Program-made: the position numbers and the translations under genes
Shown here: piece by piece, positions 10,172 through 19,245 of the stretch
Position numbering within the stretch: the stretch's first letter is position 1
How the letters are laid out: the number at the start of each line of letters is the position of its first letter
DNA from: Fibrobacter sp. UWB11
Lineage (GTDB): Bacteria > Fibrobacterota > Fibrobacteria > Fibrobacterales > Fibrobacteraceae
Reading direction: 5' to 3'
DNA length: 64,000 nt
Assembly (NCBI RefSeq): GCF_900143015.1
Contig: NZ_FSRT01000001.1
Span: 1,364,001-1,428,000 of the forward strand
Notes under the pieces: generated by a model
Told to the model about the DNA's origin: nothing
What the model saw: the letters and a program-made list of their open reading frames with translations, nothing else
Databases searched by the model: none

Positions 10172-11092
10172 TTACTTTCTTCCGAGATTTTTGAAATTAG
10201 GCGAAATGAACACGCAATTGGAGTCTTTGGGAGCAGAGCGATAAAGCACTAGATCCAAGGTGAAAATTCCCTTGGTGGCCGCACTCACCGACCAGCGGGT
10301 ACCGGCAGGGCAATCCTTGACATTCTTGTTCAAAGTCGCCGTAAACTTACCGCCCGTAATGCGATACGTAAAGTAGTCAGACACTAAAGAATCCGGCATC
10401 TGGAGGGATTTCGGCCCGCCCACCTTATTCGTCTTTGCAAAGAACGACTTTTGCGCCTGGATATAGTACAAAGTCTGTCCGTTCAAATCATCGGTCACAG
10501 CCTGCGAGCCGCCGAAAACGCTCGGAGCCGAACAACCGCGCACGCCAAAGACGAGCACAAGCACAAACACAAGCGAGCAACCGATAAAAATCCAGTACTT
10601 CGGCTGAACTTTTTTCGCAGCAGCGGCAATTTTTCCGCAAAGTTCCTTAAGTTTATCAGAAACGCGAGGTCCCTCTGACGGAGTTCCCGAGAGTTTCATA
10701 TCCTGCAAAACAATCCCGTCTTGCCACTTGAGGAGCTTCATCGCCACAAGTACATGGCAGAACTGCTTCGGGAATGCAATACCAAAAGCAGCCACTATAA
10801 AGAGAACTAGGCAAATAATGAACAAAGCAAGCGAGACTTTCTCTGCAATCGGGAAAAGCTCATTCGCCTGACGGAGAACATCCAAGAGTTTTTTGTCATC
10901 CGAGAAATTCTCGGCTGCAAAGCGCCCCGTGAACGAATTGGAATAACGGTTGAGCCCCATCTGCACGCCGTCTTTTGCCATAACGCAGACTTTTGTAAGC
11001 ATGCGTTCCACAGCAAAAACGAACATTCCAAAGATTGCAATCAGAGATGCAATCAAACGTGCGGTACGTATAGGAGTCAAAGAGAAATTCAT
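10172..11092 (-). CDS. Three-TM membrane protein with extracytoplasmic pilin-like C-terminal domain
   Basis: 306 residues. Predicted membrane segments at about 10-30, 86-107 and 166-184; the stretch 188-306 is soluble and probably periplasmic. That domain contains LYYIQAQKSFFAKTNKVGG and a two-Cys pair (KDCPAGTRW ... NCVF), resembling the globular end of type IV pilin-like proteins, but the N-terminus is not a prepilin peptide, so this is a weak fold-level guess. A GAAGGATAT ribosome site lies before ATG 11092. No partner gene is obvious: it sits between the secreted peptidase-like gene and the PEGA/FSU-major gene, all on the same strand. Function unknown. Confidence 0.7.
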   Translation of the reverse strand: MNFSLTPIRTARLIASLIAIFGMFVFAVERMLTKVCVMAKDGVQMGLNRYSNSFTGRFAAENFSDDKKLLDVLRQANELFPIAEKVSLALFIICLVLFIVAAFGIAFPKQFCHVLVAMKLLKWQDGIVLQDMKLSGTPSEGPRVSDKLKELCGKIAAAAKKVQPKYWIFIGCSLVFVLVLVFGVRGCSAPSVFGGSQAVTDDLNGQTLYYIQAQKSFFAKTNKVGGPKSLQMPDSLVSDYFTYRITGGKFTATLNKNVKDCPAGTRWSVSAATKGIFTLDLVLYRSAPKDSNCVFISPNFKNLGRK

Positions 11093-11184
11093 GTTTTTTA
11101 TATCCTTCGCATAATAAATGTTGCTTATTTGTTCTCTTTATACAAAAATATACAACTTCATTACAGCCCTAAATTAGGAAATCT

Positions 11185-12867
11185 CTAATTATAATCTTTT
11201 ACACAACGAACACTAAATCTATAATATTTTCCATTATAACCAAAATACGCATTATCACTATTCTCATCTAACTTCATAAAATACGCATAGCCGGGGCCTT
11301 TTTCTGTAGAACTCCAAAAAAAAGCCGAATTACCTAAACTACCAAAACTACCATCATGGTCTTGATAGCCCGATGGTATAGCACCAAAATCAAACGTATT
11401 CTCTCCAGCACCATCACCAAACCAATAATTTGTTGATTTAAGCATTTTCCCAGCCACATGTTTACCACCAACAGAATTAAATAAATCTTCAAAATCTTTT
11501 TTGGTTGGTAGACGCCATCCTTGTGAACAAACCAACTTAGCTTCGCTCCAACTATAAAGGTGTCCATAACGTTGGCAATTCTTTACTTCTTTATCATAGC
11601 AATAACTATTTCCAATTTTTTCCTTTAGATTTTCAGCCAGCCAACGATGATTACCTATTTTAATTGTCTTATACGCATTACCATCGCGATCTTTATAAGC
11701 ACCATTTTCTTTTTCATTATACACATACTCAACTGTTTCATGATACTTTAGTGACACAGGAACAGAATCTTTGGAGTTTCCAATTTCAACACGACTACAA
11801 ATTGAAACCGATTCAAAAAAAGGAGTTTTCCCCCTCATTTTTCCATCAATAAAAACAGGCATAGACAAGGGACCATTTTCATCCATCGCAGAAAGCGATA
11901 GTCCGCCCATAGCAGGTTCCATAGCATAATCAAATTTTAATTCACTTCCATTTTTCACAGTCACATCAAAAGACACCGGTTCAAAACAATGATGACGTAA
12001 ATCAACATGATGCGTCCCAATAGCAAGTCGAATTTTTTTTGATCTATACTCTTTTTTATCAATTATTACAGAAAGGTCCGCAATATCACCACGCCCATTT
12101 AAGCGAGGCGCAATTTCAAGTGTTCCAAAATTAGGTATTAAATTAACAACCAAGCGCTGCTCATTACTATTAACATCGATCAACGTATCTAAATCAAGAT
12201 AAAAATCAAAAGCAAATGAAATATTGTGTTTTCCCTCATCTAACTGCACATTACACGGTGTTGATTTACATTTGGGCCGACCATCAACACTTACCATAGC
12301 TCCTTCTGGTTTTGAAAAAAGCTCTATTAAAAACTGACGAGTACCTTTCATACTGAAAGAAGTCCCTTGTTTAAAGCCGGTAATTCCATCACTAAAGGCC
12401 CTAGAAGGATTCTTAATTGTAGAAAAAAGTGACGGAGCTTGAAGTTCTATTTCTTTCAACAAGCCTTCAGCATCTTGGCTTTGTGCTGTAAAGCTAGCCA
12501 TCAACTTACCAGATGCGGTCTCATACAGTTCCACTGTTTCCGTAAATGATTTTCCAAACACACTAATTCTTGCTTGAGCAATAAAATCAGCAGAGATATT
12601 TCTACCAGTTTCAACAAGACAAGAGCCTTCGCAATCATCAACCTTTTTACCAGGCGGTAGCATTGCGATAATGTTTTCACGAGTCATGATGGTATAGCCC
12701 ATATAACTTGGAAGAGAAGTCACTGCAATTTGTCGTAATTTATCTGTTATATACTGACGTTCTGTAAAAGTAAGTGTATTAGGAGCACTCATAGTCTCTA
12801 AAACAGCTACAAACGCAGCATAACAATTGAAAGAAAAGAACAAAATAAAAATTAATAGAGATTTCAT
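11185..12867 (-). CDS. PEGA-domain protein with Fibrobacter major paralogous (TIGR02145-type) C-terminus
   Basis: About 560 residues. Signal peptide from MKSLLIFILFFSF, then the same module as the 4138-6105 protein (AVLETMS, TIMTRENIIAMLPPGK, CEGSCLVETGRNISADFIAQARIS, LYETASGKL), a PEGA domain (about 185-255, KPEGAMVSVDGRPKC) and a second PEGA-like unit. The C-terminal 155 residues (DRDGNAYKTIKIGNHRWLAENL, GWRLPTKKDFEDLF, FWSSTEKG, FSVRCVKD) match the FSU major paralogous domain, a C-type-lectin/SUMF-like fold very abundant in Fibrobacter. Start at ATG 12867 is supported by AGAAGGAAA just upstream; ATG 12885 is in frame but has no such site. Sequence is AT-rich. Probable exported envelope protein; ligand unknown. 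Confidence 0.85.
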   Translation of the reverse strand: MKSLLIFILFFSFNCYAAFVAVLETMSAPNTLTFTERQYITDKLRQIAVTSLPSYMGYTIMTRENIIAMLPPGKKVDDCEGSCLVETGRNISADFIAQARISVFGKSFTETVELYETASGKLMASFTAQSQDAEGLLKEIELQAPSLFSTIKNPSRAFSDGITGFKQGTSFSMKGTRQFLIELFSKPEGAMVSVDGRPKCKSTPCNVQLDEGKHNISFAFDFYLDLDTLIDVNSNEQRLVVNLIPNFGTLEIAPRLNGRGDIADLSVIIDKKEYRSKKIRLAIGTHHVDLRHHCFEPVSFDVTVKNGSELKFDYAMEPAMGGLSLSAMDENGPLSMPVFIDGKMRGKTPFFESVSICSRVEIGNSKDSVPVSLKYHETVEYVYNEKENGAYKDRDGNAYKTIKIGNHRWLAENLKEKIGNSYCYDKEVKNCQRYGHLYSWSEAKLVCSQGWRLPTKKDFEDLFNSVGGKHVAGKMLKSTNYWFGDGAGENTFDFGAIPSGYQDHDGSFGSLGNSAFFWSSTEKGPGYAYFMKLDENSDNAYFGYNGKYYRFSVRCVKDYN

Positions 12868-12997
12868 TTTCCTTCTTATCTTCATCCAAACTATATAAAC
12901 ACCAAAGCAAAATCCCCAATCTTACATTCCTCCCCTATTTCATAAAACATGGTTGAAAATCAACCATGCACATCAGGGAGGGAATGAAAAAAGGTTT

Positions 12998-15900
12998 TTA
13001 CTTCTTCTCCACCAGTTCCTTTGCCATCTTCTTTGCGGTCGCAAAGTCAGCCTTTCCAGAACCAAGCTTCGGCATCACTTCTACGTTAAACGCAGCAGAC
13101 GGAAGCATCAAAGGCGGCATGCCGCTTGCACGCAGTTCCGAAAGCACGTCCTTCGGATCCTTTTCGCCTTGGTACAAAAGAACAATCTTTTCGCCCTTGG
13201 TGGCATCCGGGATAGCAGTAACAACGTAATCGCACCCCTGCAACACCGGCGTGTCCTGAATCTTCTTTTCGACGGCGCCGAGACTAATCATTTCACCACC
13301 GAGCTTTGCAAAGCGGCTGTAGCGGTCCACAATCGTAAGGAATCCATCTTCATCGAGATAGCCCTTGTCGCCAGTACGGTAATAACGGACACCATCCTTC
13401 TGTACAATTACACTCTTTGTACGATCAGGATCATGAAGATAGCCCTTCATCACCTGGCAACCACCAATGAGAATCATACCCGCTTCACCAGTCGGCAAAG
13501 TTTCGTTCGTCTCAGGGTCGACAATCAAGAACTGCGTACCCGGAAGAGCTGGGCCCACGGTTCCCGGCTTGTTATTCACCTGCATGGTGGTATAGTCATC
13601 AAACAACGTATTTTCGGTATTGACAGACGCCACCGGAGCCGTTTCTGTACAGCCGTAGCCTTCGTAAATTTCCTTACCGAACTTGAGGCGGAATGCATTC
13701 GCAAGTTCCGGACGGAGCGCTTCGGCACCAGCAATAATGATACGCACAGACTTAAACATCAACGGATGCACATAACGGCTCACCGTAAATGCACGGAGGA
13801 ATGTCGGCGTTGCAATCAAGAACGATACCTGGAATTCGGCACAAACGCGAGACATGGTCTTTACGTCGGTCGGGTCTGCCACAGCAACAATCGGGCAACC
13901 TTCCGTGAGGTTCAAAAGCGTTGTCACCGTAAGACCAAAGCTATGGAACAGCGGGAGTTCCGAGAGCATCACATCGCCACGGCTCACATTCAAAATACAG
14001 GCGAGTTGCTGGATGTTACCCATCAAGTTACGCTGCGTAAGTTCCACACCCTTCGGCGTACCTTCGGAACCAGAGCTGAACACGATACAAGCATTGTCGT
14101 CCAAAGAGCGGCGCTTCACGAACACAAAGCGTATCAACCAGCTCGGCATAACCATGCAGAGCACGAGGAATGCAGCAATCTTAACCTTCGGGATTTCCTT
14201 CATCATGTCTTCGGCGTAAAGCAGACGAACCTTGTCCGAAGCAATCTGCGAATAATCGTTACCACGACCCTTCAACTTTTGAACAAACTGGCGGCTCGTA
14301 ATCACAGTAGAACATTCTGCACGTTCACAGCAGAACTTCACGTTATCGACAGACGAGGTATAGTTCAAGTTCACGTTCGTCTTGCCCAACACCCAAAGAG
14401 CGAGGTTCACAATCACACCGGCAGGGCTCGGCGGAAGCATGATACCCACATTCCGTTCTTGCTTGCCAAGCGTCTTCTTGAGGTAACCGCGGAACGCCAT
14501 CACAGCACCCATCAACTTGTAACCCGAGAAATGTGCGCCATCCGGACTATAAATTGCAGGGCCGTTTTTCACATATTTCTTGTAAGTGCGGATCCAGCTA
14601 TCAGCAATCGGGTGCACGAACGACACAGCGTAGTTCCATGCATCAATGGAAATGCGGCGGAGAATCGCACGGATTTCGTTAGGAGGCGTATTTGCAGGAA
14701 TAGCGCTACCAAAAGCAATCGTCACAGAACGTTCGGCAGAAGCACCAAACATGTTCGAAGAACTGTAACTGTAGTTACTGCCCCACAACCCCTGGATGTA
14801 GAAAGGAATCACCTGAGCCTTCGTTCCATCAACAGCAGAGGAATAATCAATCGTAAACGGTTCCACGTGCGGGGACTTGGACACTTCGCCCGACGGGAAA
14901 ATCACGACAGCCTTACCCGCAAGGAGTGCATCGTGAATCTTGTCCATCGCAATCTTAGGATTGCGGCTATCGATGCGGATCATGCCCAAGCGCTTGAGCA
15001 CGGCACGCAAATACCACTTATCGAAATGGTCCTTGTTACTTGCAATGCAAAGCGGACGCGGCGATGCCATCTGCACCATAGCCCAGTCAATAAAGCTGTG
15101 GTGGTTACCGACCAAAAGAATCGGGCCTTCGTTCGGGATGTTCTGCACATTCAACACGCGGATTCTGTAGCGGCTAAACACAAAGCGGAGGAGCGTGCGA
15201 AGCATGGCCTGCGGCAAGTTGTAAATCGACCAGATAAACACACCGACAGAAATAACAGCAAGGCCAATGAAGTAGTTCTGCGGGCGGATATCCGTAGAGC
15301 GAACCAACATCGTAAACACGAACAGGAATACCACGAGCACAACGGCCTGGATCAAGTTAGCAAGAGCAATCACAGAACCGGAGTTATTCGGACGCGTGTT
15401 ATACTGCAAGAGAGCATTCACCGGCACCAAGATGAGACCGCCAAAGAAACCGGTCATAGAATAAAGCACAACGAGAGCAACCGGGTGCACAAGGAACGGC
15501 ACGAGGAACATGCAAATCGAAGCGCCAAACATGCCAAGAGGCACAAAACCTGATTCGATAAAGTCCTTGGAGAAATGCGCAGCCACAATCGTACCGACCA
15601 TAAGGCCAATAATCGCAAACGACATGTAATCCTGCATCATGTTCACGGTCGAAGAACCGGAAACGTCCTGATACACAAGAACAAACACCTGAGCCAAAGC
15701 CCAGAACATCGAAAGGGCAATGATAGAAGCACGGAGCGTCGGCACGCGGAAACCGAGACTCAAATGGCGTTTAACCTTATCGATGCTTACGTTCGGGTCT
15801 TGGTACTTCACGCGAGGAATCATGAAGTTTGCAACCGTACCGAGCACGCTCACCGCAGTGAGAATCCACGGAATCACAACGGACTTGGACGTAATGCGAC

Positions 15901-16423
15901 GCACAGCTTCGTAAGACACGAGCTGGTCAAGATTAATGAGGTTCACACCGACAATTGCAAGCCAAGACGCCGCGATAATACCGCCAATGCTAAAGATTTG
16001 GAGGAAAGCGTTTGCATAGCTCAATCTGCGCACTCCAAACATTTCCTTCACAATGGCATACTTAGCCGCACTATGGATTGCAAAACCGCAGCTAAGCCCG
16101 ATTGAGAGCCAGAATGCGATTCTCGGGTAATCGACAGTCACCAAGACCGACTGCGCTATCACAAATAGCGTCATCACGAGTGACGACCACGCCATCACCT
16201 TGTTCTTCGAGAACTTATTGGTGAAGAACCCCGCAAAGAACACCATCAGCACGTATGGCGCGAGGAAGAATATTTGAAGCATGAAGCTCTGCCAGATGAT
16301 ACCGTCTTTCGCAAAGAACGATCCGGAGAGAATCTTTTGAGCGTAAATAAATACACCCGCCTGAACAAAAGCTGTAGCAAGGACAGATAAGAAGAATCTT
16401 ACAGCACCTTTAACTTTCCACAT
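12998..16423 (-). CDS. aas: Trifunctional Aas-like protein: LplT-type transporter, PlsC acyltransferase, acyl-ACP/CoA synthetase
   Basis: 1141 residues combining three domains: an MFS-type transporter with about 12 TM segments (about 1-420, lysophospholipid flippase LplT type); a PlsC/1-acylglycerol-phosphate acyltransferase domain (about 430-620) with the NHHSFIDW acyl-acceptor motif and FPSGEVSKSP; and an AMP-binding synthetase domain (about 680-1135) with CIVFSSGSEGTPKG, YEGYGCTE and YRTGDKGYLDEDG. In E. coli LplT and Aas are separate and together import and reacylate lysophosphatidylethanolamine; this fusion should do the whole repair cycle at the inner membrane. GAGG precedes ATG 16423. 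The next upstream gene (M24 peptidase) ends 54 bp before, same strand, so cotranscription is possible. Confidence 0.88.
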   Translation of the reverse strand: MWKVKGAVRFFLSVLATAFVQAGVFIYAQKILSGSFFAKDGIIWQSFMLQIFFLAPYVLMVFFAGFFTNKFSKNKVMAWSSLVMTLFVIAQSVLVTVDYPRIAFWLSIGLSCGFAIHSAAKYAIVKEMFGVRRLSYANAFLQIFSIGGIIAASWLAIVGVNLINLDQLVSYEAVRRITSKSVVIPWILTAVSVLGTVANFMIPRVKYQDPNVSIDKVKRHLSLGFRVPTLRASIIALSMFWALAQVFVLVYQDVSGSSTVNMMQDYMSFAIIGLMVGTIVAAHFSKDFIESGFVPLGMFGASICMFLVPFLVHPVALVVLYSMTGFFGGLILVPVNALLQYNTRPNNSGSVIALANLIQAVVLVVFLFVFTMLVRSTDIRPQNYFIGLAVISVGVFIWSIYNLPQAMLRTLLRFVFSRYRIRVLNVQNIPNEGPILLVGNHHSFIDWAMVQMASPRPLCIASNKDHFDKWYLRAVLKRLGMIRIDSRNPKIAMDKIHDALLAGKAVVIFPSGEVSKSPHVEPFTIDYSSAVDGTKAQVIPFYIQGLWGSNYSYSSSNMFGASAERSVTIAFGSAIPANTPPNEIRAILRRISIDAWNYAVSFVHPIADSWIRTYKKYVKNGPAIYSPDGAHFSGYKLMGAVMAFRGYLKKTLGKQERNVGIMLPPSPAGVIVNLALWVLGKTNVNLNYTSSVDNVKFCCERAECSTVITSRQFVQKLKGRGNDYSQIASDKVRLLYAEDMMKEIPKVKIAAFLVLCMVMPSWLIRFVFVKRRSLDDNACIVFSSGSEGTPKGVELTQRNLMGNIQQLACILNVSRGDVMLSELPLFHSFGLTVTTLLNLTEGCPIVAVADPTDVKTMSRVCAEFQVSFLIATPTFLRAFTVSRYVHPLMFKSVRIIIAGAEALRPELANAFRLKFGKEIYEGYGCTETAPVASVNTENTLFDDYTTMQVNNKPGTVGPALPGTQFLIVDPETNETLPTGEAGMILIGGCQVMKGYLHDPDRTKSVIVQKDGVRYYRTGDKGYLDEDGFLTIVDRYSRFAKLGGEMISLGAVEKKIQDTPVLQGCDYVVTAIPDATKGEKIVLLYQGEKDPKDVLSELRASGMPPLMLPSAAFNVEVMPKLGSGKADFATAKKMAKELVEKK

Positions 16424-16477
16424 TTACAAAATCCTCATTCTTTTTGCAAAATGTTATATAGCTAAAAGATAGAAAAA

Positions 16478-17854
16478 TCACCTCATTAGAGCCTCAATAT
16501 CCTCTACTGTACGCGGAATATGCTCCGAAATATTTTCAAATCCGCTTTTTGTAATAAGTAAATCATCTTCTATGCGTATTCCGATACTTTCACGGTAGCG
16601 CACCCCATCAATTGTCGCACTAAAATCACCGTAAAGTCCTGGCTCACAAGAGATTAACATTCCCGGTTTTAGCACCACATCCAATGAGCGGGAGCCCGGG
16701 GCGCCTTCGTGAATATGCTCGCCAATAAAGTGGCTCACCCCATGCGGGCGCTTTTCGTAAAGCAACTTGAACGAACCCTTCGCCCCCTTTACGAGTCGAC
16801 GGTCGAGTTCCATCATGATGAACTCCCAACAAATCATGCCTATTTCCTTGAGCGAAACGCCCGGACGCACCACGCGCTGGTACACCTTCGCAGACTCGAG
16901 CACGATTTCGTACAACATTTTTTGAAGTGGGTCAAACTTGCCATTTACAGGGATTGTGCGCGAGATATCGCTATGCAAAGTCCCGAACCGCACACCAAAG
17001 TCAAAGAGCACAAGTTCACCATCACGCAAAGGCTCGTCGTTTTTCACGTAATGCAAACAGCAGGCATTCTTGCCGCCCGCAATAATTGTCGGGAACGCAA
17101 GGTCCCCATCGCCACGGCGCTGCATTTCGTAGTTCAGATAGAGCGCCACATCGCGTTCTGTCTTCATGTTTTTCATCGCAGGCAAAAGCGCACGGAAAGC
17201 CTCATCCGTAATCTCTTGCGCCATGTGGGCATCGCCAATTCGTTCCGGTTCTAGCACCAAGCGGTCCTCAAAGTGCATGTCGGCACAGCTATTGACCTTC
17301 ATCTTATGGCGACGGAGTACGCTTTTCATCTTAAGCATAAACTTTTCGTTGTGGTCGCCCTTGAATTTTTCATAGAAGAAAGCAAAAGCGTGATCCACGG
17401 CAGCCTTACCATTCGAATAAGCCGCAGCAAGCGATTCGACAAACGGCCATAAATCATCAACCGGTCGAACATCATCAATCCCCGTCAACCGAGAAACAAC
17501 ATTTTCGCCATCCACAAAACCGAGACGTTTACCGTTCCAGAATTCCTTGAACGGATCTTTTTTAGGTACAAACAGTGTCGTAGAGCTTTTCCGCGGGTCC
17601 AAAACCAGAAAACACCCCGCCTGGTTCACGCCGGTCATGTACAAAAAGGCCGGATCCTGCACAAAGCGAGTCCAAGTTTGAACAAAGGCTTCCTCGCCCC
17701 CTGGTTCAACAGGCATTCCTGCAAAAACGCAGAACGAATCCAATTTTTTCATCAAAGACAGACGTCTTTTCGCATAAATTTTCTTGGAATCGTAATTTTT
17801 AGACGATAAAAAGACCTGAGAATAGGCCTGAACATCGGTTTTTCGTGATTGCAT
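16478..17854 (-). CDS. pepP: Xaa-Pro aminopeptidase (peptidase family M24B)
   Basis: About 458 residues, normal for aminopeptidase P, which removes N-terminal residues preceding proline using two metal ions in the cytoplasm. N-terminal creatinase-like domain (about 1-180) and C-terminal pita-bread domain. Metal ligands are visible: Asp in LVLFDFG, Asp in LHSDISRT, His in GVSHFIGEHIHEG, Glu in ISCEPGLY and Glu in GIRIEDD. Start is ambiguous: ATG 17854 begins MQSRKTD; a TTG at 17860 lies 6 nt after AAAGG and could be used instead. Divergent from the lipoprotein gene at 17938. Confidence 0.88.
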   Translation of the reverse strand: MQSRKTDVQAYSQVFLSSKNYDSKKIYAKRRLSLMKKLDSFCVFAGMPVEPGGEEAFVQTWTRFVQDPAFLYMTGVNQAGCFLVLDPRKSSTTLFVPKKDPFKEFWNGKRLGFVDGENVVSRLTGIDDVRPVDDLWPFVESLAAAYSNGKAAVDHAFAFFYEKFKGDHNEKFMLKMKSVLRRHKMKVNSCADMHFEDRLVLEPERIGDAHMAQEITDEAFRALLPAMKNMKTERDVALYLNYEMQRRGDGDLAFPTIIAGGKNACCLHYVKNDEPLRDGELVLFDFGVRFGTLHSDISRTIPVNGKFDPLQKMLYEIVLESAKVYQRVVRPGVSLKEIGMICWEFIMMELDRRLVKGAKGSFKLLYEKRPHGVSHFIGEHIHEGAPGSRSLDVVLKPGMLISCEPGLYGDFSATIDGVRYRESIGIRIEDDLLITKSGFENISEHIPRTVEDIEALMR

Positions 17855-17937
17855 AGTCAATTTTTACCTTTTTTAACATTTTTTCTGCCACAACTATATA
17901 TATTTTAGCCATCAAAGACTAGAATGGAGCTTAAATA

Positions 17938-18291
17938 ATGTCTCTTAAAAAATGGAAATTAGTTCTCGCCTCTCTTTCTGTAGCACTTTTCACGGCTTGC
18001 GCAGGTTCTTCTAACTCGGACAGCGGTGACACTGGCTATACGGGAAGCAACGATTCCTCCACCGAATCCTCTTCTTATACAGGCTACAGTGACAACACTG
18101 AATCTGCAAAGCCGGCCGCACCGGTGAAGAAGGAACCGCCCAAGGAAGTCATCAACGAAAAGACTTTGAAGAAGACTCAGGACGAAGCTTCTGCAGCAAA
18201 CGAAGACAACCACAAGCTCCGCAAGGAAATCTTCGAAGCAAGAACCAAGCTTGGTCTTCCGATTCAGCAACCTTCTACAGATGCAGAGTAG
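17938..18291 (+). CDS. Small lipoprotein with Ser/Gly-rich linker and helical C-terminus
   Basis: 117 residues. Signal sequence MSLKKWKLVLASLSVALFTAC ends in an LFTAC lipobox, followed by a Ser/Asp/Gly/Thr-rich flexible segment (about 22-60), a Lys/Pro stretch and a charged amphipathic helix (KTLKKTQDEASAANEDNHKLRKEIFEARTKL split here only for reference) likely to form a coiled coil. GGAGC lies 10 nt upstream of the start. Its end overlaps the phoH start by 11 bp, implying translational coupling. Probably a small envelope lipoprotein; no precise function. Confidence 0.75.
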   Translation: MSLKKWKLVLASLSVALFTACAGSSNSDSGDTGYTGSNDSSTESSSYTGYSDNTESAKPAAPVKKEPPKEVINEKTLKKTQDEASAANEDNHKLRKEIFEARTKLGLPIQQPSTDAE

Positions 18292-19234
18292 TATAAGGCA
18301 TTACTCGCTGTCTGACAACCTGAAACGAGTTATTTCAGGCGAACGTGAAACGGTTTTCCGATTACTGGAGAGCCGTTTTTGCGTTGAAATACGCACCCGA
18401 CTTCCGGGACTCGACATTGTCCCGCTCGAAGATGCTGACATGTCAGGCATACTAGCAGTCCTCGACCAGCTTAAAATCGCCGCGCGCAACGGCGAAGTTT
18501 TGGATGCTAAGCAGCTCGAACGCATGCTCGGCCCCAAGGAAGCCCCCTTTACCGAAGCCATCCCCGACAGTCCCATCTTCAGGAACAGGTTCGGGATAAG
18601 CGTTTCCGCAAAGACTCCTGCACAGGCCGAACTGGTCAAGGCAGTCGAAACAAACGATATCATCTTTGCGAAAGGCCCTGCCGGCACAGGTAAAACATTC
18701 CTCGCTGTAACACTTGCCGTTGCAAGCCTCGAACGCGGTGAAGCCGAACGCATCTGCCTTGTGCGCCCAGCAGTTGAAGCAGGCGAATCGCTCGGATTTT
18801 TGCCAGGCGACCTGAAAGAAAAAATTGCGCCTTACCTCCGCCCCATCCACGACAGCCTCTCCGAACTTCTGTCTACAGAAAAGTTGCGCCGTTACGAAGA
18901 GACCGGAGCCATCGAAGTCGCACCGCTTGCCTACATGCGTGGACGCACTCTAAAACGGGCATTCATTATCTTGGACGAAGCGCAAAACACGACAACCGCC
19001 CAGATGAAGATGTTCCTCACCCGACTCGGCCCCCACAGCAAGGCTATCATCACTGGTGACACAAGCCAAATTGACCTCGCCAAAGGGCAAGTTTCCGGTC
19101 TGGAACACGCCATGAGAATTCTCAAGGGGATCCGGGGAATCGCCGAAGTCGAATTTAGCGCCACTGACGTTCTTCGACATCATTTAGTCAAAGACATTTT
19201 GCTAGCTTACGAACAGAACGAGCTCAAAAAATAG
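18281..19234 (+). CDS. phoH: PhoH-family P-loop ATPase
   Basis: About 317 residues. N-terminal PhoH/KH-like region, then a superfamily-1-like ATPase with Walker A GPAGTGKTFLA and Walker B FIILDEAQNT, plus the conserved TGDTSQIDL and VRHHLV-type end (DVLRHHLVKDIL). PhoH proteins (YbeZ in E. coli) are linked to rRNA maturation and RNA metabolism, often beside ybeY. Here the next gene is pgpH, a common PhoH-PgpH(YqfF)-YbeY order in other phyla, but no ybeY follows. Start ATG 18281 overlaps the stop of the preceding lipoprotein gene; an in-frame TTG at 18251 would add 10 unconserved residues. Confidence 0.9.
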   Translation: MQSSIRHYSLSDNLKRVISGERETVFRLLESRFCVEIRTRLPGLDIVPLEDADMSGILAVLDQLKIAARNGEVLDAKQLERMLGPKEAPFTEAIPDSPIFRNRFGISVSAKTPAQAELVKAVETNDIIFAKGPAGTGKTFLAVTLAVASLERGEAERICLVRPAVEAGESLGFLPGDLKEKIAPYLRPIHDSLSELLSTEKLRRYEETGAIEVAPLAYMRGRTLKRAFIILDEAQNTTTAQMKMFLTRLGPHSKAIITGDTSQIDLAKGQVSGLEHAMRILKGIRGIAEVEFSATDVLRHHLVKDILLAYEQNELKK

Positions 19235-19245
19235 AAGAGTGTTAA

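Noticed and set aside
12953-15553. Long plus-strand ORF of 866 codons opposite the Aas-like gene
   Set aside because: It lies wholly antisense to a gene with three recognised domains, its protein is rich in His/Arg/Cys with no domain, and it has no convincing ribosome site; an artefact of codon bias.
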